Positions 1 through 7,363 of a stretch of 64,000 nt of DNA are shown here, piece by piece (within the stretch, counting starts at the first letter, position 1; every line of letters starts with the position of its first letter). Under the pieces are notes generated by a model, which was given only the letters and a program-made list of their open reading frames with translations, had not been told where the DNA came from and did not search any database. Made by a program: the position numbers and the translations under genes. Origin of the DNA: Bdellovibrio bacteriovorus HD100 (GTDB lineage Bacteria; Bdellovibrionota; Bdellovibrionia; Bdellovibrionales; Bdellovibrionaceae); the NCBI RefSeq assembly GCF_000196175.1, contig NC_005363.1:3410001-3474000 (forward strand), given 5' to 3'.

Positions 1-259
1 GCACAGAAAAACAAAGTCCGTGCGCCTGACCAGGGCCATGATAAGGATCCTGCCCGACGATCACCACTTTCACTTTGTCAAAAGGAGTCAGATTCATCGC
101 CGCGAAGTAGTCATCGCCATGGGGATAAATTGTTTTACCCGCTTTGTATTCAGCAGATAAAAATTTATTCAGCTTCTGCATGCGCTCGGTTTCAAATTCG
201 AGATGCAGATGCTGCTTCCAAGATGAGTCTAATTTGATTTCTGAGTTAATATTTTCCAT
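1..259 (-). CDS. ung: Uracil-DNA glycosylase, N-terminal part (gene runs off the window)
   Basis: The enzyme removes uracil from DNA as the first step of base excision repair in the cytoplasm. The minus-strand reading gives about 86 codons ending at the window edge. They contain the family-1 active-site block [18 protein letters not shown], whose aspartate activates water, preceded by the usual [11 protein letters not shown] stretch. I start at the ATG complementing 257-259 (MENINSE); an in-frame ATG at 278-280 would add seven residues, and neither has a strong ribosome binding site. The C-terminal half, including the HPSPLS-type motif, lies outside the window. Confidence 0.93.
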   Translation of the reverse strand, partial: MENINSEIKLDSSWKQHLHLEFETERMQKLNKFLSAEYKAGKTIYPHGDDYFAAMNLTPFDKVKVVIVGQDPYHGPGQAHGLCFSV

Positions 260-407
260 CTCAATCTGACACAGGTCCATGGTCCAGGTTCGGGATTCTA
301 ATGCAAACCTATTCGATTTCAAATTATTTTTTCGGTGCCAGTCTTCTTGACCAGACAAAATTCGACCCCATTGTTACACTATAACTACGAGGAAAAGGAG
401 GCCGCCT

Positions 408-809
408 ATGACGACCCTTCTCAACCCCACCATTGAGCTTATTGAGCAAAATCCTGAGGTTAAGTCCTTTATCTACCAGCAGATCGCAGAGTTTGAACAC
501 TTTGTGACTCCACAGACTGTGGTTGCGGTAGTAGCCCGGGATCCCCGAAAACTTGCGCTCCAGTATGAAACAGACGGGCGCGAATTCACCCGCGAGGGTC
601 TGAAGAAACTGTATCGTATTGCCATCGTCTTAAACGAGGGCGGCGCGAAGGCAGAGGCTGAAGGCGTCCACGAGGATATCTTCGAAGCCATTAGGCTTGC
701 TAAAGACAATCTGATGCAAAAGCTGGTGGCGATTCAGGATTCCGTGGTCAGTCAGCAAGACCGAATCATCGAAATCAATCATTACTTGCAACATCCGGTT
801 CTTCATTAA
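408..809 (+). CDS. Small RaiA/HPF-like ribosome-associated protein
   Basis: This 133-residue soluble protein has no signal peptide. Its second half (about residues 82-112, containing HEDIFEAIRLAKDNLMQKL) resembles the region of RaiA/HPF (sigma-54 modulation) proteins where DmYaAID..vdKLerQl is typical. Members bind the ribosome and help store it in inactive form. The N-terminal half does not show the usual HPF start, so it may be a divergent relative. A strong site AAAAGGAGG (393-401) lies six bases before the ATG. The gene is followed after 29 bases by the aldo/keto reductase. The assignment is by motif resemblance only. Confidence 0.6.
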   Translation: MTTLLNPTIELIEQNPEVKSFIYQQIAEFEHFVTPQTVVAVVARDPRKLALQYETDGREFTREGLKKLYRIAIVLNEGGAKAEAEGVHEDIFEAIRLAKDNLMQKLVAIQDSVVSQQDRIIEINHYLQHPVLH

Positions 810-814
810 GATAA

Positions 815-838
815 TGGGGCTTCTGCAAGGAGGCCCCG
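815..838 (+). promoter_or_regulatory. Hairpin that pairs with the ribosome binding site of the aldo/keto reductase gene
   Basis: GGGGCTTC (816-823) can pair with GAGGCCCC (830-837) over 8 bp with one G-U pair, leaving the loop TGCAAG. The 3' arm contains the GGAGG that serves the ATG at 839, so the hairpin would hide it. It may equally act as a weak intercistronic structure. Confidence 0.4.
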
Positions 839-1795
839 ATGTTCAATCCCAATATGCCTTACCGCAGCGTTGGCCGTTGCGGTCTTAAAATCGGCACCTA
901 TTCTCTGGGTGGATGGACCACCTTTGGTGGCACCGTCAAAGACTTCACTTCCGTCCGCAGCATTCTGCGCCTGGCTTATGAAGCCGGAATCAATTTCTTC
1001 GACATCGCCGACATCTACGCCAAAGGCGAATCCGAACGCATCATGGGCGGCGCTTTAAAAGATTTCCCCCGCCACGAGCTGGTGATTTCATCAAAAGTCT
1101 TCTGGCCGATGAGTGAAGACATCAACGACAAGGGTCTTTCCCGCAAACACATTCTGGAATCCGTGAACAAGTCTTTGCAACGAATCGGCACGGACTATCT
1201 GGATATTTATTTCTGCCATCGTTATGACCCCGAAACCCCGGTGGAAGAAACCGTGCGCATCATGGATGACCTCATTCATCACGGAAAGATTCTGTACTGG
1301 GGAACCAGCGAATGGACCGCAGAACAGATTCAGGAAGCCATGGATATCTGTGACAAGGGTGGTTACTACAAACCGCAAGTCGAACAGCCCCAATACAACC
1401 TGCTTGTACGCGACAAGTTTGAAACCAATGTGCAACCCAAAGCCCAACAACACGGCATGGGCCTGGTCACTTGGTCTCCGTTAGCGTCTGGCATGCTGAC
1501 CGGAAAATACGACAAAGGCGTCAGCGAAGGACGCCTGTCGCGCATCGACTGGCTGAAGGACACCTTCTATACCGAAAAGAACAGTCAGCGCGTGTGGGAA
1601 CTTAAAGGCATCGCCGACAAACTAGAATGCAGCCGCACGCAGTTGGCACTGGCATGGACCGCCGCCCAACCGGGCGTCAGCAGCGTGATCCTTGGTGCCA
1701 CCAGCATCGAACAACTGCAGGAAAATCTGGGCGCCCTGAAGGTTGAAATCACACCCGAGATCGACAAAGACATTAAAAAGATTTTCGCTTACTAA
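839..1795 (+). CDS. Aldo/keto reductase, potassium-channel beta-subunit-like
   Basis: This 318-residue cytoplasmic NADPH-dependent oxidoreductase has the catalytic tetrad in the expected places: Asp55 and Tyr60 (FFDIADIY), Lys86 (SSKVF) and His127 (CHRYD). The sequence GWTTFGG near the N-terminus and ILYWGTSEW around the strand-6 region resemble the AKR6 group (Kv-beta and YghZ-like proteins). The substrate cannot be read from sequence. The ribosome binding site AAGGAGG sits inside a small hairpin. A clear terminator follows the stop codon. Confidence 0.9.
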   Translation: MFNPNMPYRSVGRCGLKIGTYSLGGWTTFGGTVKDFTSVRSILRLAYEAGINFFDIADIYAKGESERIMGGALKDFPRHELVISSKVFWPMSEDINDKGLSRKHILESVNKSLQRIGTDYLDIYFCHRYDPETPVEETVRIMDDLIHHGKILYWGTSEWTAEQIQEAMDICDKGGYYKPQVEQPQYNLLVRDKFETNVQPKAQQHGMGLVTWSPLASGMLTGKYDKGVSEGRLSRIDWLKDTFYTEKNSQRVWELKGIADKLECSRTQLALAWTAAQPGVSSVILGATSIEQLQENLGALKVEITPEIDKDIKKIFAY

Positions 1796-1807
1796 TGAGA
1801 CACACCG

Positions 1808-1838
1808 AAAGGCTGCTGCCCCCCCGCAGCCTTTTCCC
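1808..1838 (+). terminator. Rho-independent terminator after the aldo/keto reductase gene
   Basis: AAAGGCTGC (1808-1816) and GCAGCCTTT (1826-1834) form a perfect 9-bp stem with a C-rich 9-base loop, followed by a short T-rich run. Confidence 0.85.
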
Positions 1839-1889
1839 TTCACTGCTATTTGACTGTACCCGCCGCACTCAATCTTTCAGAATAGATCA

Positions 1890-2726
1890 ATGATCAAGCG
1901 ACTTAAAGCATTCTTAATGTACATCTTGGTATTTGTAGGCGGAATCTTGGCAGCTTGGGCCTTTTGGTTAGAACCAAGCTCTCTCACCACCCAAAGATAT
2001 AGCCTTACAATGGCTCACAAAAACAACTTCAGTCCTCTTCGGATTGGAATCGTTTCTGATATTCATATTGGAAGATTTTTTGGTGATGAGAAAAGACTCG
2101 AACGAATTGTAGGAACCTTAAATGACGAAAAACCAGATATAATCGTCTTTCTCGGTGACTTCGTTGCCCAAAGAAGCGCCGAAGCATTTGTTAAATCAGC
2201 TCATCAGCTAAAGAAACTTGAAGCACCATTGGGTGTCTACGCAGTCCTTGGGAATCACGACTGGTGGTCAGGCAAAACAGACGTAGTGCAAGCCTTAACT
2301 ACAAACAATGTCCAACTAATAGACAATCAGCACATTGATCTTAAATGGAAAGGTGCGCAGCTTCGACTGATTGGCCTTGGCGACTACTGGGAGGATGAAC
2401 ATCTGTGGGACTATATAGCCGCACACAAAGCTTCTGAAATTCCGTCTATCGCAATTACACATAATCCCGACGTTTTCCCCCGCATTCCTTCTGATATTTC
2501 TTTAGTGCTTGCAGGCCATACTCATGGGGGACAGGTCAACTTTCCCATCATCAACTCACCGATTGTCCCTTCGCAGTTTCAAGATAGGTATCGCTACGGC
2601 CTAATTCATGAGGATGGCCACCACCTTCTAGTAACAAGTGGCACGGGTAACAGTATCTTACCTGTACGCTTCCGCGTCCCCCCAGAGGTAGTCATCGCTG
2701 AAGTCGCCTTTACGTCAGCCAATTAA
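1890..2726 (+). CDS. Membrane-anchored metallophosphoesterase, YaeI-like
   Basis: This 278-residue protein begins with one membrane segment (about residues 8-27) followed by a calcineurin-like metallophosphoesterase domain. The metal-binding motifs are intact: SDIH (Asp57, His59), GDF (Asp90), GNHD (Asn122, His123), THNPD (His191) and AGHTHGGQ (His210, His212). This arrangement matches YaeI and related envelope phosphodiesterases. The natural substrate is unknown; lipid precursors have been suggested for relatives. The gene is clearly AT-richer than its neighbours (two 60-base lines counted by hand gave 21 and 23 G+C), which suggests a different origin. No good ribosome binding site precedes the ATG. 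Confidence 0.88.
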   Translation: MIKRLKAFLMYILVFVGGILAAWAFWLEPSSLTTQRYSLTMAHKNNFSPLRIGIVSDIHIGRFFGDEKRLERIVGTLNDEKPDIIVFLGDFVAQRSAEAFVKSAHQLKKLEAPLGVYAVLGNHDWWSGKTDVVQALTTNNVQLIDNQHIDLKWKGAQLRLIGLGDYWEDEHLWDYIAAHKASEIPSIAITHNPDVFPRIPSDISLVLAGHTHGGQVNFPIINSPIVPSQFQDRYRYGLIHEDGHHLLVTSGTGNSILPVRFRVPPEVVIAEVAFTSAN

Positions 2727-2764
2727 TGAAACAAGGTTATACACTCAATCTCAAGGAGTATCGA

Positions 2765-3130
2765 TTGAAGGAAGTAACTCTCTTTGCCCTGATAACACTG
2801 ATTCTTTCTTCTTGTTCGAATGTACCTACGCGCGAAGAACGATTGGACGCGACGGAAAAAGCGACCAATCGCACGCTCGATCAGAACCAGGATGCTTTCA
2901 AGTCCTGCATTCAAGATGCATTAAAGAGATCGCCTGGCCTGGATGGAAGGGCAACGCTTGTTTGGATTCAAAATGAAGATGGCTTTGTAAAGAATCCGCG
3001 CATTCGCGACATGAACTTCAAAGACCCAGCATTTGAAGACTGCATTATCTCCAAAATCAAGGTGATGAAGTTTCCACCTTCCGCCGAAGACTCCCGAGCC
3101 AAGGTCAGCTTAGAGCTGCTAGTCAAATAA
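2765..3130 (+). CDS. Lipoprotein with AgmX/PglI-like C-terminal domain
   Basis: I start at TTG 2765 because AAGGAG (2753-2758) lies six bases upstream. The upstream in-frame ATG at 2726 has no such site and would put extra residues before the signal peptide. The 121-residue product has a lipoprotein signal ending ILSSC, so it is probably anchored by acylated Cys17. The remainder (CIQDALKRSPGLDGRATLVW ... DPAFEDCIISKIKVMKFP) resembles the AgmX/PglI C-terminal domain, a TonB-like fold with two cysteines common in myxobacteria and Bdellovibrio. The gene follows the phosphoesterase directly and shares its low GC. Function unknown. Confidence 0.7.
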   Translation: MKEVTLFALITLILSSCSNVPTREERLDATEKATNRTLDQNQDAFKSCIQDALKRSPGLDGRATLVWIQNEDGFVKNPRIRDMNFKDPAFEDCIISKIKVMKFPPSAEDSRAKVSLELLVK

Positions 3131-3225
3131 TCTAAGGCAGGAACAGGAGTTAAGACGAATCATGACGTCCAGAGATTTTATTTCATAAGGCTCGTTTACG
3201 AAATCGAGAGCTGGAAACACGAATA

Positions 3226-3354
3226 ATGAAAAGAACGATAACTCTGATTGCAAAAATACTTGGTATACTTCTTATTGCTGCGCTACTTACTTCTCAGATA
3301 TGGTCCTGCATGGATCGCAAGAATCCTTGGACGATCGCAAATTATTTGCAATAG
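3226..3354 (+). CDS. Possible short membrane or secreted peptide (42 residues)
   Basis: An ATG-started frame encodes a basic N-terminus and a hydrophobic stretch (about residues 5-24), then a short polar tail ending at TAG. It could be a signal peptide left over from a longer gene interrupted here, since the sequence turns abruptly into the 3' end of the opposite-strand gene. No convincing ribosome binding site is visible. It belongs to the AT-rich patch. Confidence 0.3.
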   Translation: MKRTITLIAKILGILLIAALLTSQIWSCMDRKNPWTIANYLQ

Positions 3355-3358
3355 AAAA

Positions 3359-3760
3359 CTACCACCCCATCGCGGGAATCTTACGATACCCCGACGGAAT
3401 CTCCGAGTTCTCGGTCTTGATAATGATCTCATCCCCTTCGGTCTCGAACTCATCCGGGCCGAGGGTCAGGCTTAGGCGGAAGTCGCCTTTGTATTCCAGA
3501 TTCAGCGGCAGGAAACCTTTTGGTTTGTCGTCGATTTCCAGTTGCCCTTCAGACACGTAGCCCACAGGTGGCACGCGGTTCAGGCGGGGATTTTTGATGG
3601 TGATTTTAGTGGTGACACTGCTGTTGGCTCTTTCCAGAACGTCGGTGGTTTCATCCACCACACTCAGAATGCACTCCAGATCCAGCACCAGGCTGTTGTT
3701 GTCATGCACAGCCTTCATAAGCTGAGACTTTTCAATCTCCATCATCAAATACTTAACCAA
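3359..3760 (-). CDS. Unrecognised cytoplasmic protein (133 residues)
   Basis: I do not recognise this protein. I start at the TTG whose complement is 3758-3760 because GGAGGGG lies just upstream; the longer frame starting at 3793 has no site and an unlikely Cys/Arg-rich N-terminus. The product is acidic, lacks a signal peptide or membrane segment, and from about residue 45 alternates in a way that suggests beta strands (VTTKITIKN ... GDFRLSLTLG ... EIIIKTENSEI). A PilZ-like barrel is possible but the diagnostic RxxxR is missing. It stands alone, convergent with the AT-rich patch and divergent from the gene at 3940. Confidence 0.7.
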   Translation of the reverse strand: MVKYLMMEIEKSQLMKAVHDNNSLVLDLECILSVVDETTDVLERANSSVTTKITIKNPRLNRVPPVGYVSEGQLEIDDKPKGFLPLNLEYKGDFRLSLTLGPDEFETEGDEIIIKTENSEIPSGYRKIPAMGW

Positions 3761-3939
3761 GGAACCCCTCCAGAAACATCGGCAGTATTCCACATCGCTT
3801 TGACAGCGACAAGATTCACCGCGAAAGCCGTAGTCCCCTGTCTGAACCTTAAGCAGTTCGGAAAGTTTTTCAGGCGCACGGCCCGTGATCTGGAAGGCCC
3901 ACAGGCTTTACGGTATAACCAGCGCTTTCAGGAGTACTC

Positions 3940-4470
3940 ATGAACCGCCTGCTTGTACTTGCCATGCTTTTATTCCCTGCTCTGTCCTGGGCCCATAACT
4001 GCCAAGAGTTTCTGACATCCGACTGGCCCGCTGACGAAGGTTACGCCTGCGAAGTCACGAAGCCGGACCTGGCCAAACTTCAAATGCACAAGGTGGAAGT
4101 CTGCATCGGTTCGGTGCCTTACCGCGATGGTCAGCGCTATGCCAAGGCCGAGCTGAAACACATCCCGTTGTCACAGTATGAAAACATCTATAATCGGGCC
4201 GAGGGTCTTCACACGAAGTTCCTGAGCTCCACCTACATCCACGCCTGGGCCGGTGAAGAAATGCAGGAATCCCCGGAGTTCCTGAAAGTGAATGCCCTGG
4301 AAGAGGGCTCCACCCTGACCTACACTCCGGATATCTGGAATCAACTGCAGTTGGATAAAAAGTCCCTGCAAGCCCGCCTTGTGACTCAGTCCCGCGAAGC
4401 GGCTTTGATATTCCAGAATGAGTGGCAAAAAATCTGGGACCTGCGCCTGAAATGTCAGAGAGTTTTCTGA
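3940..4470 (+). CDS. Secreted protein of unknown function
   Basis: The 176-residue product carries a clear Sec signal peptide with a probable cut after SWA (residue 18). The mature part contains four cysteines and no motif I recognise. AGGAG immediately precedes the ATG. A hairpin with a short T run follows the stop, so it is probably a single-gene unit. The product is expected in the periplasm or outside the cell. Confidence 0.8.
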   Translation: MNRLLVLAMLLFPALSWAHNCQEFLTSDWPADEGYACEVTKPDLAKLQMHKVEVCIGSVPYRDGQRYAKAELKHIPLSQYENIYNRAEGLHTKFLSSTYIHAWAGEEMQESPEFLKVNALEEGSTLTYTPDIWNQLQLDKKSLQARLVTQSREAALIFQNEWQKIWDLRLKCQRVF

Positions 4471-4485
4471 AAAAATCTTAAAAAG

Positions 4486-4508
4486 CAGGGCTAAAAACCG
4501 CCCTGTTT
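4486..4508 (+). terminator. Probable terminator after the secreted-protein gene
   Basis: CAGGGC (4486-4491) pairs with GCCCTG (4500-4505) over 6 bp, followed by TTTCC. The short T run makes it a modest terminator. Confidence 0.5.
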
Positions 4509-4622
4509 CCGATAATTTGTCGAATATGACACCTCCGCGCCGCGCAAATTTGTTTGTAAACGGTTGGTTTTCATTAAGTTGTTGCAACCACAGAATCTTT
4601 TGGAAATAACTTCATAGTGTTT

Positions 4623-4690
4623 CCCCGTATATGTTGCGAATAGGGCGCAGCGTTTCTACCAGGCACCTCAAATGCCTGACTATGGAGGTT
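4623..4690 (+). promoter_or_regulatory. Purine riboswitch, guanine type, controlling endonuclease I
   Basis: The stretch matches the purine aptamer in all parts. P1 is 4623-4629 paired with 4681-4688 (one bulged A at 4686, one G-U). P2 is GTTGCG (4633-4638) with CGCAGC (4646-4651), and L2 is AATAGGG. J2/3 contains TTTCTAC (4653-4659). P3 is CAGGCA (4660-4665) with TGCCTG (4673-4678), and L3 is CCTCAAA. J3/1 then reads ACTATG. Both loops are seven bases, and the GG of L2 can pair with the CC of L3. The base matching position 74 of the B. subtilis xpt aptamer is C (4680), which selects guanine rather than adenine. The 3' arm of P1 contains the ribosome binding site GGAGG (4684-4688), so ligand binding should block translation from GTG 4695. 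Confidence 0.92.
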
Positions 4691-4694
4691 CTTT

Positions 4695-5564
4695 GTGAAG
4701 TTGACCGCACTTTCTCTGCTGATGCTTGTGTCCACGCTATGTTGCACCTTGGTTCAAGCAGCTCCTTCTTCCGGCGATGTTCCTTATTATGGTGAAAAAT
4801 TCCACCACGATCTGGCTTCTGGAATTTCCAACGACGATCTGAAAAAGAATATTCAATTTGTCCTTCGCAGCTTCCACCTTCGTGTGAACGGCAGCTACGA
4901 TCAGATCGTAAACGGCTGCAGCGGCGACAACTGCTATCAGCATGTTTCTTTGGGCTACGACGGTGCTCGTACCTTCCTTCTGGGTTCTTTCTATTTGGTT
5001 GATGAAGGTCACGGCGACTATGCAGTGAAAGACGTTTACTGCGACTCTATCCGTGGCTCTGATGACTTCCGCGGCGGCAACGCGCCGGCTCCGGGCAGAA
5101 TCCCGGATGGCAACATCGTGAACACCGAACACACCTGGCCACAAAGCCGTTTCTCGGGTCGTCACAACAAGAACATGCAGAAAGCGGACATGCATCACTT
5201 GTACCCGACCGACAACGAAATGAACTCTATCCGCGGCAACAACCCTTTCGGTGAAGTTGTTCAGGACAGAAAAATCCTGAAATGCAAAGTGTCCCGCTTC
5301 GGTCGCGCTTCCCAAGGTGGAGCTGATGTGTTCATGCCGCCGGCAAATCACCGCGGCAACGTGGCTCGCGCTTTGTTCTATTTCTCTGTCAGATATGACC
5401 TGCCAATTGATTCCCGTCAGGAAGCGACTTTGCGCAAGTGGGCCAAAGAAGATCCACTCGATGACGAAGAAATCAGCCGCAACGACGCGATCCACAAGAT
5501 GCAAGGGAACAGAAACCCGTTCATCGACTTCCCGGGTCTTGAAGATTCTATCAGTGATTTCTAA
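4695..5564 (+). CDS. Secreted endonuclease I (EndA/NucM family)
   Basis: The enzyme cuts DNA and often RNA outside the cytoplasm. The 289-residue product has a signal peptide (cut near residue 23, VQA-AP). The family core is present: NTEHTWPQSRF, with His146 as the likely general base, and HHLYPTDNEMNSIRGNNPFG (residues 167-186), which supplies the metal-binding Asn. Cysteines at 75, 80 and 116 may form disulfides. The start is GTG 4695, seven bases after GGAGG. Expression appears to be gated by the riboswitch just upstream. In a predator, the enzyme would degrade prey nucleic acid, and guanine would be a plausible feedback signal. Confidence 0.93.
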   Translation: MKLTALSLLMLVSTLCCTLVQAAPSSGDVPYYGEKFHHDLASGISNDDLKKNIQFVLRSFHLRVNGSYDQIVNGCSGDNCYQHVSLGYDGARTFLLGSFYLVDEGHGDYAVKDVYCDSIRGSDDFRGGNAPAPGRIPDGNIVNTEHTWPQSRFSGRHNKNMQKADMHHLYPTDNEMNSIRGNNPFGEVVQDRKILKCKVSRFGRASQGGADVFMPPANHRGNVARALFYFSVRYDLPIDSRQEATLRKWAKEDPLDDEEISRNDAIHKMQGNRNPFIDFPGLEDSISDF

Positions 5565-5571
5565 AAAGCCC

Positions 5572-5587
5572 TGGAACTAGTGTTCCA
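5572..5587 (-). terminator. Small hairpin between convergent genes, possible terminator for the M14 gene
   Basis: TGGAAC (5572-5577) and GTTCCA (5582-5587) form a 6-bp stem with a 4-base loop. On the minus strand it is followed by GGGCTTTTT. It overlaps the stop codon of the minus-strand gene, so confidence is limited. Confidence 0.35.
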
Positions 5588-6467
5588 AGGCGACAGGTAA
5601 AAAGCTTGTTGGAGAGGAGGCTGTGGAAGTCTCCTCTTTTTTTTGCTCTGCAGAGGTCTCGTACTTCACCAGCGTCCCGATGATATCCTGAAGCTGTTCA
5701 AACGGCGTCAGGTTCGGCGGCAGGTTGTCTTTCAGCTCCATCGTCAGCACCGGTGTTGAACGCTCCACCCACATGTAGCGCCCCAGGCTTCCCGGATAGT
5801 TCCCCAGAGATTTCCAAGGCAGATAATCAAACTTTGGCGGTGCTTTCACTTTCGGTCCGTCGTAATCCAAAACTTTGAGCGGCGTGTGGACAGACACGAT
5901 AAAGTCCGGCTGGAAGTCACCAAGGTGCTTCATCGCGCACTTGGTTTCAGGCTCGCTGCCACCTTCTTTACCCGGAAAACGGCGCGGATTGGAGCCCGTA
6001 GAGCGTCTCCACGCAGTCAAAGCCCCCGCATCCCAATCTTTGGTTGGGAAATTGCGATTGATATCAATCTTGTTCGCGTTGTAGCGGGTTTTGTATTTCA
6101 CACCATCCGGGTTCAGCACCGGAATCACACGCCAGGAATTGCGCGGGTCGATGCCTTCCAAACGCTCCATCCAGTAACGGCCCACGGTGCCTGCCGGCGT
6201 TTCATCCCCGTGAATCATACTGAACACCAGAACCTTTTTGGCTCCTGGTGTGGAAGAGATCTTTTCGTAGTGATAGATAGGACGACCTTCAGCGCTCACG
6301 CACTGAGTATCGATTTGCACTCTGGCACAGGCCTGTTGCAAAAGCTTGTCGTCCCAAGCTCCTGGAAATTTTTTGAGCTCATTGATACAGTCTTGCTGAA
6401 GATCAGGGAAGTTCGCCTTCGCCCCAACAACTGTCATAAGGATCGCGCTAAAAATTAATGCTTTCAT
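5577..6467 (-). CDS. Secreted M14-family zinc carboxypeptidase/amidase, MpaA-like
   Basis: The 296-residue enzyme has a signal peptide (cut near KAN, residue 19) and the full M14 active site: His86 and Glu89 (HGDE), Arg138 (NRNF), third zinc ligand His194 (SVHTP) and catalytic Glu244 (MELKD). NPDG at 119-122 is also typical. This arrangement resembles murein peptide amidase MpaA and related M14C enzymes, which cleave gamma-D-Glu-meso-diaminopimelate, but the exact substrate is inferred. I start at ATG 6467 because AGAGG precedes it. The C-terminal 30 residues are low-complexity. It is convergent with endonuclease I; both are likely exported hydrolases useful on prey. Confidence 0.88.
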   Translation of the reverse strand: MKALIFSAILMTVVGAKANFPDLQQDCINELKKFPGAWDDKLLQQACARVQIDTQCVSAEGRPIYHYEKISSTPGAKKVLVFSMIHGDETPAGTVGRYWMERLEGIDPRNSWRVIPVLNPDGVKYKTRYNANKIDINRNFPTKDWDAGALTAWRRSTGSNPRRFPGKEGGSEPETKCAMKHLGDFQPDFIVSVHTPLKVLDYDGPKVKAPPKFDYLPWKSLGNYPGSLGRYMWVERSTPVLTMELKDNLPPNLTPFEQLQDIIGTLVKYETSAEQKKEETSTASSPTSFLPVALEH

Positions 6468-6639
6468 AGTCCTCTTAACCACTCAGCAATCATTATCGCT
6501 GTGTCTGCGAATTCTCTCAAGATGAGAAAACGCCTTTTTTTGAATCAAGCTGAGAATCCTTACAAATTGACTAAAGTCTTGCAGGCTTTCGTCCGTAAAA
6601 GAAAGGGTGTGACCATTAGGACTCAGTGTGGAGGCAAGT

Positions 6640-6861
6640 ATGTTGAATAGAGGTAGTTTTAGTTTCGTAGCGATGCTGGTAATCAATCCCGTCGTGATAC
6701 TGTTTTATCAAAACTGCTCGATGGCGCCGGTAAGCCACGCCAAAAACTCCACACCAATCCCTGTGATCACCCGCCAAGTGGCTTCCGAGTCACAGCCGGT
6801 GGTTGCCGATATCAAACCGGTCTGCCACGACGAAAAGAAAGAATGCCCACGTAAGGAATAA
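6640..6861 (+). CDS. Small lipoprotein (73 residues)
   Basis: GGAGG (6630-6634) lies five bases before ATG 6640. The product has a hydrophobic N-terminus ending FYQNC, a cysteine context I recognise from many Bdellovibrio lipoproteins, followed by a polar tail with two more cysteines and a lysine/glutamate-rich end. Function unknown. It is divergent from the M14 peptidase gene, and the 170 bases between them should hold both promoters. Confidence 0.65.
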   Translation: MLNRGSFSFVAMLVINPVVILFYQNCSMAPVSHAKNSTPIPVITRQVASESQPVVADIKPVCHDEKKECPRKE

Positions 6862-6926
6862 TATTCTTTACGTGCATATCTGAATTCTTTCTATACCTTT
6901 TACCTATGACGTCCTGCTTGTTAAAA

Positions 6927-6948
6927 CTAGCTATTGAAGCATAGCTAG
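6927..6948 (+). promoter_or_regulatory. Leader hairpin before the secreted-protein gene
   Basis: CTAGCTAT (6927-6934) and ATAGCTAG (6941-6948) form a perfect 8-bp stem with a six-base loop, ending four bases before the ribosome binding site AAGGAGG. It may stabilise the mRNA 5' end or be a protein-binding site. Confidence 0.4.
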
Positions 6949-6964
6949 AAACAAGGAGGCTTCT

Positions 6965-7306
6965 ATGAAAACTATCACTCTTACACTTGCCGCAATCATG
7001 GCTTTGGCAGCAACTCCTGCCCAGGCCTTTTTGTCGTCTCAGGACGAGACCACGCTGCTGGCGACCCTGAATCAGGAAAACATCACCCCGGGCGTTCATT
7101 ACAACGACATCCGCTGTTCCGTGCGCAATAAAAAGTGCCTGGTTAAAATGGAAATCAAAACTCAGAAGGCCGGTTGCCTGATTGAGCATATGAACGACGT
7201 CAGTGACCTTTATACGGAATCCACCACCCGCGACAACCAAGTCCGCATGATTCTGTCCCCTTACGCTGAACAGGCTCTGGCAGCTTGCGTGGCGGGTCTG
7301 CTGTAA
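6965..7306 (+). CDS. Small secreted protein (113 residues)
   Basis: A strong ribosome binding site AAGGAGG (6953-6959) and a textbook signal peptide (cut after AQA, residue 21) mark this as a real gene. The mature protein of about 92 residues has four cysteines (in RCSVRNKKC, AGC and AAC), which could form two disulfides in the periplasm. I recognise no family. A small leader hairpin precedes it. Confidence 0.8.
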   Translation: MKTITLTLAAIMALAATPAQAFLSSQDETTLLATLNQENITPGVHYNDIRCSVRNKKCLVKMEIKTQKAGCLIEHMNDVSDLYTESTTRDNQVRMILSPYAEQALAACVAGLL

Positions 7307-7333
7307 AGCTGGACTTGCCCGCCTTTGGAAGGT

Positions 7334-7358
7334 CTCCTAGCCTAAACAGCGCTAGGAG
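7334..7358 (+). promoter_or_regulatory. Hairpin pairing with the ribosome binding site of the secretin-domain gene
   Basis: CTCCTAGC (7334-7341) is perfectly complementary to GCTAGGAG (7351-7358). The 3' arm holds most of the AGGAGG used by ATG 7364, so the stem should restrict translation unless opened. Confidence 0.5.
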
Positions 7359-7363
7359 GATGC

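Noticed and set aside
6483-6686. A 67-codon minus-strand frame upstream of the M14 peptidase
   Set aside because: It overlaps the start and ribosome binding site of the lipoprotein gene at 6640 and covers the divergent promoter region; no ribosome binding site of its own.
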